A DNA stretch of 45,052 nucleotides from Bacteroidota bacterium (GCA_026391855.1 JAPLDE010000088.1:1-45052); one strand, 5' to 3'; shown: positions 26,849-35,689, counted from the first letter of the stretch. Notes: generated by a model not told the origin, from the letters alone. Made by a program: numbers and translations.

Positions 26849-27619
26849 ATGGACCGTCGACTGCAAGCATTTGAGCGATTACTGAAAATCATGGATGAAC
26901 TCAGGGCCGGATGCCCGTGGGATAAAAGCCAGACCTTTGAAAGCCTGAGATATCTGACCATTGAGGAAACTTACGAATTGTCGGATGCCATCCTGGAGAA
27001 AGATCTGGATGAGATGAGGGGTGAACTGGGTGATCTTATGCTTCATATCGTCTTTTATTCGAAAATTGCTTCCGAAAAGGGCGCCTTTGATATGGCGGAT
27101 GTGCTGGAAGGCATTTGCAACAAGCTGGTTTTGAGGCATCCTCACATTTATGGGGATGTGATTGCCAAGGATGCGGCCACCGTTAAAGAAAACTGGGAAA
27201 AGATCAAGTTGTCGCAAGGCAAACGATCTGTCCTTGAGGGAGTTCCCTTGTCGCTGCCGGCAGTGGTAAAAGCTTACCGCATTCAGGAGAAAGCCAGGGG
27301 AGTAGGCTTTGACTGGGAAGAACCCCACCAGGTGCTGGATAAAGTGAAAGAAGAACTGGATGAACTGAAATTCGAGATCGAAAATCATTCCACCCATGAA
27401 AAAATTGAAGCCGAATTCGGCGACCTGCTTTTTGCCCTGGTGAATTACTCCCGCTTTATTGATGTGAACCCGGAAGATGCCCTGGAAAGGACCAACAAGA
27501 AATTCATTCACCGCTTTAAACACCTTGAAAACAGGGCAAAAGAATCCGGTCGTTTGCTGCATGACATGACACTGGCCGAGATGGACGTATTCTGGAATGA
27601 AGCCAAAGAGGCGGAATAA
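26849..27619 (+). CDS. mazG: Nucleoside triphosphate pyrophosphohydrolase MazG
   Basis: Hydrolyses (d)NTPs to NMP and pyrophosphate, a house-cleaning enzyme that also affects ppGpp levels in some bacteria. The 256-residue length and double-domain form match E. coli-type MazG. Domain 1 shows 'GCPWDKSQTFESL', the Mg-binding IEETYE (E39, E40, E43) and 'ELGDLMLHIVF' (E59, D62). Domain 2 repeats the plan with 'VKEELDELKFEIE' and 'EFGDLLFALVNYSRF' ending in 'TNKKFIHRFKHLE'. The start is supported by the promoter 16 bases upstream. Confidence 0.94.
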   Translation: MDRRLQAFERLLKIMDELRAGCPWDKSQTFESLRYLTIEETYELSDAILEKDLDEMRGELGDLMLHIVFYSKIASEKGAFDMADVLEGICNKLVLRHPHIYGDVIAKDAATVKENWEKIKLSQGKRSVLEGVPLSLPAVVKAYRIQEKARGVGFDWEEPHQVLDKVKEELDELKFEIENHSTHEKIEAEFGDLLFALVNYSRFIDVNPEDALERTNKKFIHRFKHLENRAKESGRLLHDMTLAEMDVFWNEAKEAE

Positions 27620-27722
27620 CAAGGTTAAAATGATGATAGAGTGTTCTTGGCTGTTGATACCTCAATTATTCCCTTTCGTCTATTATCGAAAGGTTGATTT
27701 ACAATAGCTTAGAGGATTCCCT

Positions 27723-27730
27723 TACCTTTG
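27723..27730 (+). promoter_or_regulatory. -7 box TACCTTTG of the LytS/LytTR operon
   Basis: A perfect TAnnTTTG match, 22 bases before the histidine kinase ATG. Confidence 0.55.
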
Positions 27731-27752
27731 TAACTGCTAAATTCTACATGCC

Positions 27753-28790
27753 ATGATCCAACAGATGCATCGAAATAAAAGGATATTATATCACCTTCTT
27801 TTCTGGGTTATTGTTTATACTTGTTTCACCCTGTTATTCGGGTTCTACAATAAAGATATCTTTAAAACTTTCCTGGCTCTTCTTTTCACGCTTCCCGTTG
27901 ATGTAGGGTTTACCTATTTTGTTCTTTACTTTCTCATACCCAGATATTTAGCAAAGACCAGGTATTTCTGGTTCCTTGTTCTGTTTCTTTTTTCTGACGC
28001 GGTTATCGTCGTGCTGGAAAGAGCCATTAACTTCTACGTGGCTGACCGGGTGATTGACTGGGGTATGCCAGGCTATACTATTCCATTCTGGCACCTCAGC
28101 ATCTTCTCCCTGGCCATTAATATCAACATCATCGTTTTCCTGGCCGCCTCCATCAAGTTGCTGAAGAACTGGTATCTTTCCCAGCAGATGAAAAATGAAC
28201 TGGAAGTACAGAATAAAGCCAGTGAACTGGCTCTGCTCAGAAGCCAGATCAGTCCTCATTTTCTTTTCAATACCCTGAACAACATCCATACCCTCATCAC
28301 CAAGGAAGCAGATGTTGCCTCCGATGCCGTGGTGAAACTCTCCGAGATCATGAGATATATGCTCTATGATACGAATGCTGAAAGAGTTCCTTTGCAGAAG
28401 GAAATTGATTACCTGGGAAGCTATATCGATCTGCAACGGCTCAGGATTAAAGATCCCGATATCATTCATTTCCAGGTTATCGGGGAGGCAGATGGCAAAA
28501 TGGTAGCCCCGATGCTGTTCATTCCTTTTGTTGAAAATGCCTGTAAACACGGGGAAAAGAAAAGTAAGGAGAATGGGATAAAGATATTGCTGATCATTGA
28601 AGAACAGAAAATCACCCTGAATGTGATCAACCATTTCCCCTTGAGCACCGGTGTACAGGATGATACCGGCGGCATCGGGCTGAGAAACGTGACCCGCCGG
28701 CTTGAATTGTTGTATCCTGATTCCCATGATCTTACTATACGTTCCGATTCAGGAAAATTTATTGTTGAACTGATACTTTTAATGAAATGA
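27753..28790 (+). CDS. LytS/YehU-type sensor histidine kinase
   Basis: A 345-residue membrane kinase. Four N-terminal helices (about residues 12-30, 39-63, 70-90 and 112-136) have no obvious periplasmic sensor domain, so the signal may be in or at the membrane. A short coiled coil ('QQMKNELEVQNKASELALL') leads to the His_kinase (PF06580-type) box 'LRSQISPHFLFNTLNNIHTL' with phospho-acceptor candidate H169, then an ATPase domain with N-box 'FIPFVENACKHGEKK' and 'GGIGLRNVTRRLELLY'. Its stop overlaps the start of the LytTR regulator (ATGA), so the two form a two-component pair. Met5 is an alternative start. Confidence 0.92.
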   Translation: MIQQMHRNKRILYHLLFWVIVYTCFTLLFGFYNKDIFKTFLALLFTLPVDVGFTYFVLYFLIPRYLAKTRYFWFLVLFLFSDAVIVVLERAINFYVADRVIDWGMPGYTIPFWHLSIFSLAININIIVFLAASIKLLKNWYLSQQMKNELEVQNKASELALLRSQISPHFLFNTLNNIHTLITKEADVASDAVVKLSEIMRYMLYDTNAERVPLQKEIDYLGSYIDLQRLRIKDPDIIHFQVIGEADGKMVAPMLFIPFVENACKHGEKKSKENGIKILLIIEEQKITLNVINHFPLSTGVQDDTGGIGLRNVTRRLELLYPDSHDLTIRSDSGKFIVELILLMK

Positions 28791-29533
28791 ACATCCGCTG
28801 CATTGCCATCGATGATGAGCCCCTGGCCCTTGATAAAATGGAAGGATATATCGGCAGGGTGCCTTTTCTGACCCTGGAAGCAAAATTCGATAATGCTATC
28901 AGTGCGATAGAGTATCTCAAAGAAAATGAGACCGACCTGATCTTCCTTGATATCCAGATGGAGGGCCTGAGTGGTATCCAGATGCTCGAATCGCTCAAGA
29001 TCCATCCGAAGGTGATCCTCACCACCGCTTACGACCAGTTCGCACTGAAAGGTTATGAACTGGATGTGACCGATTACCTGCTTAAACCCATCGCTTTCGA
29101 CCGTTTCCTGAAAGCAGTGGATAAAGTCTATGAGATCCTGCAGGCAAAACAGCGCAGTACCGTCATTCATAAAGAGGTTGTTCAAACAGCCAGCCGGGAT
29201 GAGTTTATTTTTGTCAAGACAGAATACCGCCTGGAAAAAGTGAACTTCAGGGATATCCTTTTTATCGAAGGGATGAAGGATTACCTTCGTATTCACTGTC
29301 TTCCCGACAAAAGGATCATGACCCTGATGAGTTTTATGAAGATGGAACAGCTTCTTCCCACCGATCTTTTCGTCAGGGTGCACAAATCGTTTATTGTTTC
29401 GCTGGAAAAGATCCACAGTATAGAGCGAAACCACATCCGTATCGGGGAACACCGTATACCCATCGGAGAATCTTACCGCAAGCAGTTCTGGAGCCTGTTA
29501 CAAAACAAGGGACTTAAAATAGAAGAAAGTTAG
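28787..29533 (+). CDS. LytTR-family response regulator
   Basis: A 248-residue regulator, partner of the overlapping histidine kinase gene. The receiver domain has the acidic pair D9-D10, phospho-acceptor D55 in 'LIFLDIQMEGLSG', 'VILTTAYDQFAL' and the conserved Lys in 'DYLLKPIAF'. The C-terminal part (about residues 140-245) is a LytTR DNA-binding domain ('EFIFVKTEYRLEKVNFRDI', 'FIEGMKDYLRIH', 'VRVHKSFIVSLEKI', 'IPIGESYRKQFW'). Targets are unknown; the nearest candidates downstream are the secreted proteins. Confidence 0.93.
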   Translation: MNIRCIAIDDEPLALDKMEGYIGRVPFLTLEAKFDNAISAIEYLKENETDLIFLDIQMEGLSGIQMLESLKIHPKVILTTAYDQFALKGYELDVTDYLLKPIAFDRFLKAVDKVYEILQAKQRSTVIHKEVVQTASRDEFIFVKTEYRLEKVNFRDILFIEGMKDYLRIHCLPDKRIMTLMSFMKMEQLLPTDLFVRVHKSFIVSLEKIHSIERNHIRIGEHRIPIGESYRKQFWSLLQNKGLKIEES

Positions 29534-29635
29534 TCGTTGCAGGTTGATACCTTCACTTTTTTCTCATTAATATTCCGGCAAATTCATTTTCCGAATATTT
29601 ACGGTACATTCTAAAAAAATAATTATTATTTTTAC

Positions 29636-29670
29636 GAAAGAAGAAGCTATCTATTTCGGCTTCTTCTTTC
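29636..29670 (+). terminator. 12-bp hairpin between the LytTR gene and the next secreted protein
   Basis: GAAAGAAGAAGC (29636-29647) pairs exactly with GCTTCTTCTTTC (29659-29670) around an 11-base loop. It can serve as an intrinsic terminator for the two-component operon although its T-tract is broken. A -7-like box (TATTTTTA, 29627-29634) ends just before it, so it might instead form the start of a new transcript. Confidence 0.5.
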
Positions 29671-29783
29671 CATAATTAAAGATCAGCAATAATAACGTAA
29701 TTATCTGATAAACAAACAACTAAAAACCTGGTACTTGTCCAGTTCCAAATCAGCAAATTTACAAACATACAAACATAAATCTT

Positions 29784-31703
29784 ATGAAAAAGTTTCTTTC
29801 CGTTATTTTGCTCCTGCTCAGTATCCTTTGCCGGGGGCAGCAACAAGCCGGGCTGGTACAGATTGTTCAGCCGTCTTCCGGATGTAACCTTTCAACGGAG
29901 CCTGTGACGATCAGGATCATCAACCCGGGGCTAATTACTGTAACAGGTGGATATACAGCCACATACCAGCTGCTGCAAACCATGGATATGGTTACGGAAA
30001 CCATTAATGAGGATATTCTGCCGGGAGATACCCTTGTTTATTCTTTTAGTGCTCCCGTTGATCTGTCCACGTTTATGGATACCATTTACGATCTGAAGAT
30101 CTGGATAGCCGTAGCCGGCGATGCCGATCACTCAGATGATACCCTGGTTAAACAGGTCTGGTCAAATGTAAGCCCTGCCCCGCCTACAGATACCTCTTTC
30201 TGCGTCAAACCCTCCTATGAAACTCACCTTTCTGTTCATGCCACCTCCGACCTGCCGGTCAGCTGGTATCACACACCCGGTGATGCTCCGTTTCATACCG
30301 GACCCGATTGTGAAGTCTTTGTCCTTTCCGTCCCTGTCATCCTTTATCTTAACGTAACAGGGACCAATGGTTGCCCCAGTGTCATGGTCAGCGATACCAT
30401 AACTTTTTGTACGGATACTGTGGTTGAGGGTGCTGTTCAGGCCCTTGTTTCACCGGTATCGGGACAAGGGGCAAATAACCCTGTGACCGTCAGCTTTTTA
30501 TTTAAAAATCTTGGAAATCAACGACTTACCGGTTTCTCATTGGGTTACCGGATCAACAACGCTCAGGCTGTTTATGCCATCTTTACGAATATGCTGGAAA
30601 CAGGTCAATCGGCTATTTATAACTTTTCTCTCCCTGAAAGCCTGAGCGGATCAGGTTATGACGAGATCAGCGTCTGGATTGCCATTCCCGGTGATCAGAC
30701 AACATCCAATGACACCCTGACCTGTATCATCCATAATCCAGTCAATGAATATTGTGCTTCATACGCATACTCAACTGAAAATGAAGACATTGGAAATGTC
30801 ACGATCAGTAACCTCCTTAACGGCAGTCCGGATTCCCTGCTGAATAATCCTGATGCGATCCATACCTATACTGATTTTACCAGCCTGGGGTCCATACTTC
30901 TTAAGAAAGGACAAACCTACCCCATCTCAGTGACCCAGATCAGTTCCGCCGGGTTTCAGCCCTGTATGGCCAGGGTTTATGCAGATTGGAATATGGATGG
31001 ACTTTTTGATCCGGTTAATGAGTTGGCAGTGACCCTGGGACCGTCTCCTCCAATGATCCTTACCGGCACGGTTGAGGTTCCCGTTAATGCTATTACCGGT
31101 TTAACAAGGATACGGATAGTCTTGTACCAGACTTCAGATTCTTCTTTGATAACCCCCTGTGTACCACCTGATTACAATTATGGTGAAACGGAAGATTATC
31201 AGGCTCTTATACAGGAAGATTCTGTAAATATAAGCGGCACTGTTACATATAAGAACAGCCAACCCGCTGTCAATGCCATAAAAAAGGCCATCGTCAGCCT
31301 GTACTGCCAAAACATCCTGATAATCAGGGATACCACCGATAATACAGGACATTATCAGTTTCGCGTTCCGGCTAATAATCAGTACTCTATCCGCGCTTCA
31401 AAAAAAGGATGGTGGGGAGGAGGAGCCGCTACCGATGCATTGGCTATCCTAAAACATTTTGTAGGTTTATCATTATTACAGGGGTTAAACAAAGAGGCCG
31501 GCGATGTTAATGCAAATGGTTATCTGAACTCGGTTGATGCCAGGATGGTCTCCATTCGGTTTGTGGGACAGATAGACAGTTTCCCTTCCGGGGACTGGTT
31601 ATTTGAGAAACCCCAGGTTACTGTCGGAAATACCGATGTTATTGTGAATTTCAAGGGTATTTGCTTCGGCGACGTAAACGGATCGTTTAATCCCTACTAT
31701 TAA
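29784..31703 (+). CDS. Secreted CARDB/GEVED protein with dockerin-like C-terminus
   Basis: A 639-residue exported protein: signal peptide (MKKFLSVILLLLSILCRGQ), a CARDB-like module (about 25-135), an Ig-like segment with paired Cys, and a second CARDB module opening 'VQALVSPVSGQG'. A GEVED domain follows ('ARVYADWNMDGLFDPVNELA', 'NYGETEDYQALI'), then a carboxypeptidase-regulatory-like module ('SGTVTYKNSQP', 'TGHYQFRVP'). The C-terminus is a dockerin-like Asx-rich segment ('GDVNANGYLNSVDARMVSIR' with a closing 'FGDVNGSFNPYY'). No type A or type B T9SS sorting domain is visible, so its export and anchoring route is unclear; it might bind a cohesin-like partner or use another sorting signal. Confidence 0.82.
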   Translation: MKKFLSVILLLLSILCRGQQQAGLVQIVQPSSGCNLSTEPVTIRIINPGLITVTGGYTATYQLLQTMDMVTETINEDILPGDTLVYSFSAPVDLSTFMDTIYDLKIWIAVAGDADHSDDTLVKQVWSNVSPAPPTDTSFCVKPSYETHLSVHATSDLPVSWYHTPGDAPFHTGPDCEVFVLSVPVILYLNVTGTNGCPSVMVSDTITFCTDTVVEGAVQALVSPVSGQGANNPVTVSFLFKNLGNQRLTGFSLGYRINNAQAVYAIFTNMLETGQSAIYNFSLPESLSGSGYDEISVWIAIPGDQTTSNDTLTCIIHNPVNEYCASYAYSTENEDIGNVTISNLLNGSPDSLLNNPDAIHTYTDFTSLGSILLKKGQTYPISVTQISSAGFQPCMARVYADWNMDGLFDPVNELAVTLGPSPPMILTGTVEVPVNAITGLTRIRIVLYQTSDSSLITPCVPPDYNYGETEDYQALIQEDSVNISGTVTYKNSQPAVNAIKKAIVSLYCQNILIIRDTTDNTGHYQFRVPANNQYSIRASKKGWWGGGAATDALAILKHFVGLSLLQGLNKEAGDVNANGYLNSVDARMVSIRFVGQIDSFPSGDWLFEKPQVTVGNTDVIVNFKGICFGDVNGSFNPYY

Positions 31704-31768
31704 ACGATCATAAAAAATGTGCCAATGGTAGTTAACTAGTTATTATCCAACTGATTAACTGGCATTGA

Positions 31769-31808
31769 CACACCTGCAAACTAGCACACTTGCAAACCGG
31801 CAAACCGG
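31769..31808. repeat. Octamer-period repeat (five units)
   Basis: CACACCTG, CAAACTAG, CACACTTG, CAAACCGG and CAAACCGG follow without gaps at 31769-31808. The period is 8 bases, with alternate units more alike (16-bp higher order). It lies between two convergent genes and overlaps no conserved coding sequence. Confidence 0.7.
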
Positions 31809-31811
31809 GTT

Positions 31812-32444
31812 TTATTTTTTCCCAAGAAAATCGGCCACCCCTTCATGGGTTGCTTTCATGGCTTCTTCGCCTTTGTGCCAGTCGGCCGGGCAAACTTCAC
31901 CATTTTCTTCAAAATGCTGTAAAGCATCAACCATACGCAAAGTTTCCGTTACGCTTCTGCCCAGGGGCAGGTCATTCACCACCTGGTGCCGTATAACACC
32001 GGCTTTGTCGATGAGGAATAGCCCGCGGTATGCCACAGGAGCTCCGTTGAAGAGCATCTCTCCGTCATCATTATAATCATAATCGCCTGCCAATACATCG
32101 TAATTGGTGGAGATGGTTTTGGACAGATCGGATACGATGGGGAATTTCACTCCCTTGATACCGCCATTTTTCAGCTCAGTGTTGAGCCATGCCCAATGGG
32201 AGAATTTTGAGTCAATGGAACAGCCAATCACTGCAACATTTCTCTTTTCAAATTCAGCCAGTTTCTCCTGGAAAGCCAGGATTTCGGTAGGACAAACAAA
32301 GGTAAAGTCCAACGGATAGAAGAAAAAGACAACATACTTCTTTCCCAGAAACTGGTCCAATGAAAAATCATTTACAAATTCACCCCCGTTCACCACCGCT
32401 TCTGCTGAGAACTGAGGGGCCTTTTTTCCAACTAATACTGCCAT
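31812..32444 (-). CDS. 2-Cys peroxiredoxin (AhpC/Prx1 type)
   Basis: Reduces hydrogen peroxide and organic peroxides in the cytoplasm. The 210-residue protein shows the peroxidatic motif 'FFYPLDFTFVCPTEILAF' (C51) and the resolving Cys in 'ENGEVCPADWHKGEEAM' (C185), with the usual 'RHQVVNDLPLGRSVTETLRM' segment. A typical AhpC would pair with AhpF; none is present here, so reduction probably relies on thioredoxin. It has its own promoter about 90 bases upstream and faces the dockerin-like gene tail to tail. Confidence 0.95.
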   Translation of the reverse strand: MAVLVGKKAPQFSAEAVVNGGEFVNDFSLDQFLGKKYVVFFFYPLDFTFVCPTEILAFQEKLAEFEKRNVAVIGCSIDSKFSHWAWLNTELKNGGIKGVKFPIVSDLSKTISTNYDVLAGDYDYNDDGEMLFNGAPVAYRGLFLIDKAGVIRHQVVNDLPLGRSVTETLRMVDALQHFEENGEVCPADWHKGEEAMKATHEGVADFLGKK

Positions 32445-32534
32445 AATAAATTGTGTTTTATGTTTTTAAAAGATTGATAACCAGTTGATTTACAGAGGTA
32501 TAATGAAATATTTTTGTATTTAGGTAATGAGATG

Positions 32535-32542
32535 CAAAAATA
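32535..32542 (-). promoter_or_regulatory. -7 box TATTTTTG of the peroxiredoxin gene
   Basis: A perfect TAnnTTTG match on the minus strand, 90 bases before the ATG, which leaves a leader of about 80 bases. I see no convincing operator in that leader. Confidence 0.55.
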
Positions 32543-32628
32543 CTTCCTTTTCTGTATTTTAAACAAGAAGGGGTTGGTTTTGTTCAATAGAATTTGTTTT
32601 CCTTCAAACAGAGAAATGTGTTTTGTTC

Positions 32629-32728
32629 AAACCCGGTCAGGGCCATAATGTATTATTTGTTAAACCCGGTCAGGGCCATGATGTATTATTTGTTAAACCC
32701 GATCAGGGCCATGATGCATCATGGCCCT
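32629..32728. repeat. Three 33-bp direct repeats ending in a REP-like palindrome
   Basis: Units of 33 bases start at 32629, 32662 and 32695 (AAACCCGGTCAGGGCCATAA and similar). Units 1 and 2 differ at one base; the third diverges into a perfect 24-bp palindrome at 32705-32728 (AGGGCCATGATG joined to its reverse complement). No spacers separate the units, so this is not a CRISPR array. The repeats keep an open frame that falsely extends the downstream gene by 72 codons. Confidence 0.8.
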
Positions 32729-32838
32729 ACAAATTACAAATAACCGGACAACCGAGGGAAGTAATTATCGGTCTAATGATTGACCTGAATACGTCGGGTG
32801 AATTTTTATTATTTGATTTTTTTACAAGAAATCTTTTA

Positions 32839-35673
32839 ATGTTGCTGATAAACAAGCTTTTACAAAACATTATCGGGTTATTGATAGTGGTTTGCTGCCA
32901 AAACAGTTTTGCCCAGTTGATCATGACACCCGGAGGAAATCCCACCGATCTGGTAAATAATGTGCTACTCGGATCGGGAGTGACTGCCCAGAACGTCACT
33001 TTTACCGGATCCCTCCAGGCGATCGGAACGTTTACAACAGGTATCACACCGACCAACCTGGGAGTAACTTCCGGAATTGCCATGGCCTCCGGGAACGTGA
33101 CCAACGCCATTGGGCCCAATACAATGGGAGGGGCAGGAAACGACTTTCAACTGCCGGGTGACTCATTATTGGATGTGTGGACAGGTCAGACAACTCATGA
33201 TGCCGTAGTGCTAGAGTTTGATTTTATCCCTCAGGGAGACACCATCAAATTCCGTTATGTATTTGGTTCTGAAGAATATCCGGAGTTCGTTTATGGTTAT
33301 AATGACATTTTCGGATTCTTCCTGACCGGGTTTGACCCTCTGGATTATAGTTGGTTTGACAGCAAAAACATAGCGTTGGTACCAGGTACCAACCTGCCAG
33401 TTTCTATATTCAACATCAATGATGTGGTTCCCTCTTACCCTCAATATTATGTAAACAACTCCGGCGGGACGACTATCCAGTATGATGGGTTCACTACTGT
33501 TTTGACTGCCTGGGCATTGGTGGTCCCCTGTATACCATATCATATTAAACTGGCAGTGGCCGATGCCGTTGACGGTATACTTGACTCCGGGGTGTTCCTG
33601 GAAGCAGGCAGCTTTACCAGCGGTGGGATTACGACCAACATTTCATTTACAAATCCCGATGTCAGCGCAACTACCTCTATTGAGGGTTGCAACGATGCCA
33701 TCGTTACCTTTAAAATGCCTCATATCTATGATAGCGGTTATGTCATTCCTTATTCCATATTAGCCGCCAGCACTGCCACGTATGGAGTTGATTATGACTC
33801 CATTCCAAATCCGCTTACCATCCCTCCCGGCGGAGACTCTGTTTCCATCGTCATCCATGCCATTGTCGATGGGATTACAGAAGGACCCGAAACTGTAGGA
33901 CTTGTTGTTCCCAATACCATATGCATGAATGATTTCGATACTATTTTTTTTACCATTCTTGATTATACTCCACTACAATTAGCCATCAACTTATCAGACA
34001 CCCTGATCCCATGCGGCCAGCAAATAACCCTCAAAGCCAACAAATCAAACGGGCAAGGTCCATTCACTTACCATTGGAGCACCAACTCCTTTCTGGACTC
34101 CACCGTTGTAACTCCCACTATATCAACACTTTATTATGTAACTGTAAGTGATGGATGTGGAAACTTTATCATCGACAGTGCCTGGGTCCATATATTCGGA
34201 CCTGTTGCCGATGCAGGTCTGGATACTTCTATTTGTATTGGAGGAACAGCTACGCTCAGAGCGACAGGGGGCACATCTTATCTATGGAGCAATGGTCTCA
34301 CCACGCCTACCATCCAGGTAAACCCGATTGTTACTACCAAATATTTGGTTACGGTTACCGCCTCCTGCTTTGATACCGCTTCAGTTACCGTTCATGTGAA
34401 TCCCCTGCCGCTAGTCATAGCCGCCATTTCTTCCGATTCCGTTTGCCCGGGAGAACAGGCCACCCTCACAGTCCTGGGAGCAGCCATTTATTCCTGGACC
34501 TCTTTCCCCAATGACCCCAGCCTGGTTAACCCGGCCTTACCCAACCCGGTGGTGACCCCGCCTGGCAGTGTTCTGTATACGGTTACCGGTACCGATACCA
34601 ATACCTGTGTGAATACAGCTTCTGTTATAGTGGTGATGAAACCATCACCTTCTTCGGGCTTCAGTATTACAAATACAACTCCCTGTATAGACGAGTTCAT
34701 CGTGATCACCTTTACGGGGAATGCACCTGCCGATGCAATCTATCACTGGGATTTTGACGGAGGAAGTCCATATGGTGCAGGAATGGGACCCTACCAGGTT
34801 AGCTGGACAGATCCGGGTGAGCATATTCTATCCCTTTTCGTCGACCGGGATGGCTGCCTGAGCCCTGTTTTCAGTGATACCATCACGGCTATCGCCAGGC
34901 CTCATGCCCAGTTTACGGCCGACAAAGTGAGTGGCTGCCCGCCCCTGGAGGTGAATTTCACAGAAACATCCACTCAGGTTATGCCCGGAACCGTTTATGA
35001 ATGGTTTTTCGGTAATGGTGACCATTCACTGATCCAGGATCCCTATTATGGGTACAATAAATCAGGGGTGTTTGATGTAACACTCGTGGTATCAAATCTT
35101 TACGGATGTAACGATACCCTCAGGCAAAAAGCCTTCATTAACGTTTACCCGGTTCCTGAAGCCGACATGGCTATTTCCCCTCAGCAGGTGAGTATTTTTG
35201 AGCCCTTCATCAAGTTCTATGACAGGTCGTTAGGCTCCCCTTCTGAATGGTTATGGGATTTTGGGGACGGGAACACCGGCAATGAAGGTGAAATGTCTCA
35301 TACCTATGCCGATACCGGTATTTTTCTGGTAAGCCTGACAGTTAAAAATATCTATGGCTGTGTTGATTCAATAGCAGACCGGGTATGGATCAGGCCGGAC
35401 AATACTATTTATTTTCCCAATGCCTTCAGTCCGAACGGCGATGGGTATAACGATGTTTTCAGGGCTTATGGGACCAACATCAAAGAATTCCATATGCAGG
35501 TGTTCGACCGCTGGGGAGAACTTATCCATTCCTCCGATGATATCGACACGGGTTGGAATGGATATTACAAGGGCAACATCGCACAGAGCGGGGTGTATAC
35601 CCTGATCATCAGATACAGGGATGCCCTGGGATCAAAACACAGCTATTACGGCAAGATCAGCCTGATCAGGTAG
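32839..35673 (+). CDS. Secreted choice-of-anchor-L/PKD protein with T9SS type B sorting domain
   Basis: A 944-residue exported protein. The chosen ATG gives a signal peptide (MLLINKLLQNIIGLLIVVCC, cleavage after 'NSFAQ'); the open frame continues 72 codons upstream only through the tandem repeats. A choice-of-anchor-L domain occupies about residues 30-260 ('VTSGIAMASGNVTNAIGPN', 'FRYVFGSEEYPEFVYGYNDI'). Then come Calx-beta-like and Ig-like modules ('DSVSIVIHAIVDGITEGPET', 'TYHWSTNSFLDSTVV'), at least two PKD-type repeats ('YEWFFGNGDHS', 'WLWDFGDGNTGNEGEMSHTY'), and a type B sorting domain ('FPNAFSPNGDGYNDVFRAYG', 'VFDRWGELIH', 'SGVYTLIIRYRD'). Probably a cell-surface adhesin; its ligand is unknown. 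Confidence 0.88.
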   Translation: MLLINKLLQNIIGLLIVVCCQNSFAQLIMTPGGNPTDLVNNVLLGSGVTAQNVTFTGSLQAIGTFTTGITPTNLGVTSGIAMASGNVTNAIGPNTMGGAGNDFQLPGDSLLDVWTGQTTHDAVVLEFDFIPQGDTIKFRYVFGSEEYPEFVYGYNDIFGFFLTGFDPLDYSWFDSKNIALVPGTNLPVSIFNINDVVPSYPQYYVNNSGGTTIQYDGFTTVLTAWALVVPCIPYHIKLAVADAVDGILDSGVFLEAGSFTSGGITTNISFTNPDVSATTSIEGCNDAIVTFKMPHIYDSGYVIPYSILAASTATYGVDYDSIPNPLTIPPGGDSVSIVIHAIVDGITEGPETVGLVVPNTICMNDFDTIFFTILDYTPLQLAINLSDTLIPCGQQITLKANKSNGQGPFTYHWSTNSFLDSTVVTPTISTLYYVTVSDGCGNFIIDSAWVHIFGPVADAGLDTSICIGGTATLRATGGTSYLWSNGLTTPTIQVNPIVTTKYLVTVTASCFDTASVTVHVNPLPLVIAAISSDSVCPGEQATLTVLGAAIYSWTSFPNDPSLVNPALPNPVVTPPGSVLYTVTGTDTNTCVNTASVIVVMKPSPSSGFSITNTTPCIDEFIVITFTGNAPADAIYHWDFDGGSPYGAGMGPYQVSWTDPGEHILSLFVDRDGCLSPVFSDTITAIARPHAQFTADKVSGCPPLEVNFTETSTQVMPGTVYEWFFGNGDHSLIQDPYYGYNKSGVFDVTLVVSNLYGCNDTLRQKAFINVYPVPEADMAISPQQVSIFEPFIKFYDRSLGSPSEWLWDFGDGNTGNEGEMSHTYADTGIFLVSLTVKNIYGCVDSIADRVWIRPDNTIYFPNAFSPNGDGYNDVFRAYGTNIKEFHMQVFDRWGELIHSSDDIDTGWNGYYKGNIAQSGVYTLIIRYRDALGSKHSYYGKISLIR

Positions 35674-35689
35674 TCAGCAAAAAAACACC

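Noticed and set aside
26879..27622. A 247-codon minus-strand open frame opposite mazG
   Set aside because: MazG is unambiguous on the plus strand with all active-site residues and a promoter; the reverse frame is a by-product of its codon use.
28466..29452. A 328-codon minus-strand open frame across the histidine kinase end and the LytTR regulator
   Set aside because: It is fully antisense to two genes with complete conserved domains, and its translation shows no signal or domain.
31765..32076. 103-codon plus-strand open frame at the peroxiredoxin 3' end
   Set aside because: It is antisense to peroxiredoxin and starts within the octamer repeat.
32629..32728. Possible CRISPR array from three 33-bp repeats
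   Set aside because: The units are directly adjacent without unique spacers, and no cas gene is in the window.
32623..32838. N-terminal extension of the choice-of-anchor-L protein starting at TTG 32623
   Set aside because: The extension is encoded by the tandem repeat and palindrome, and would bury the signal peptide 72 residues inside the protein.
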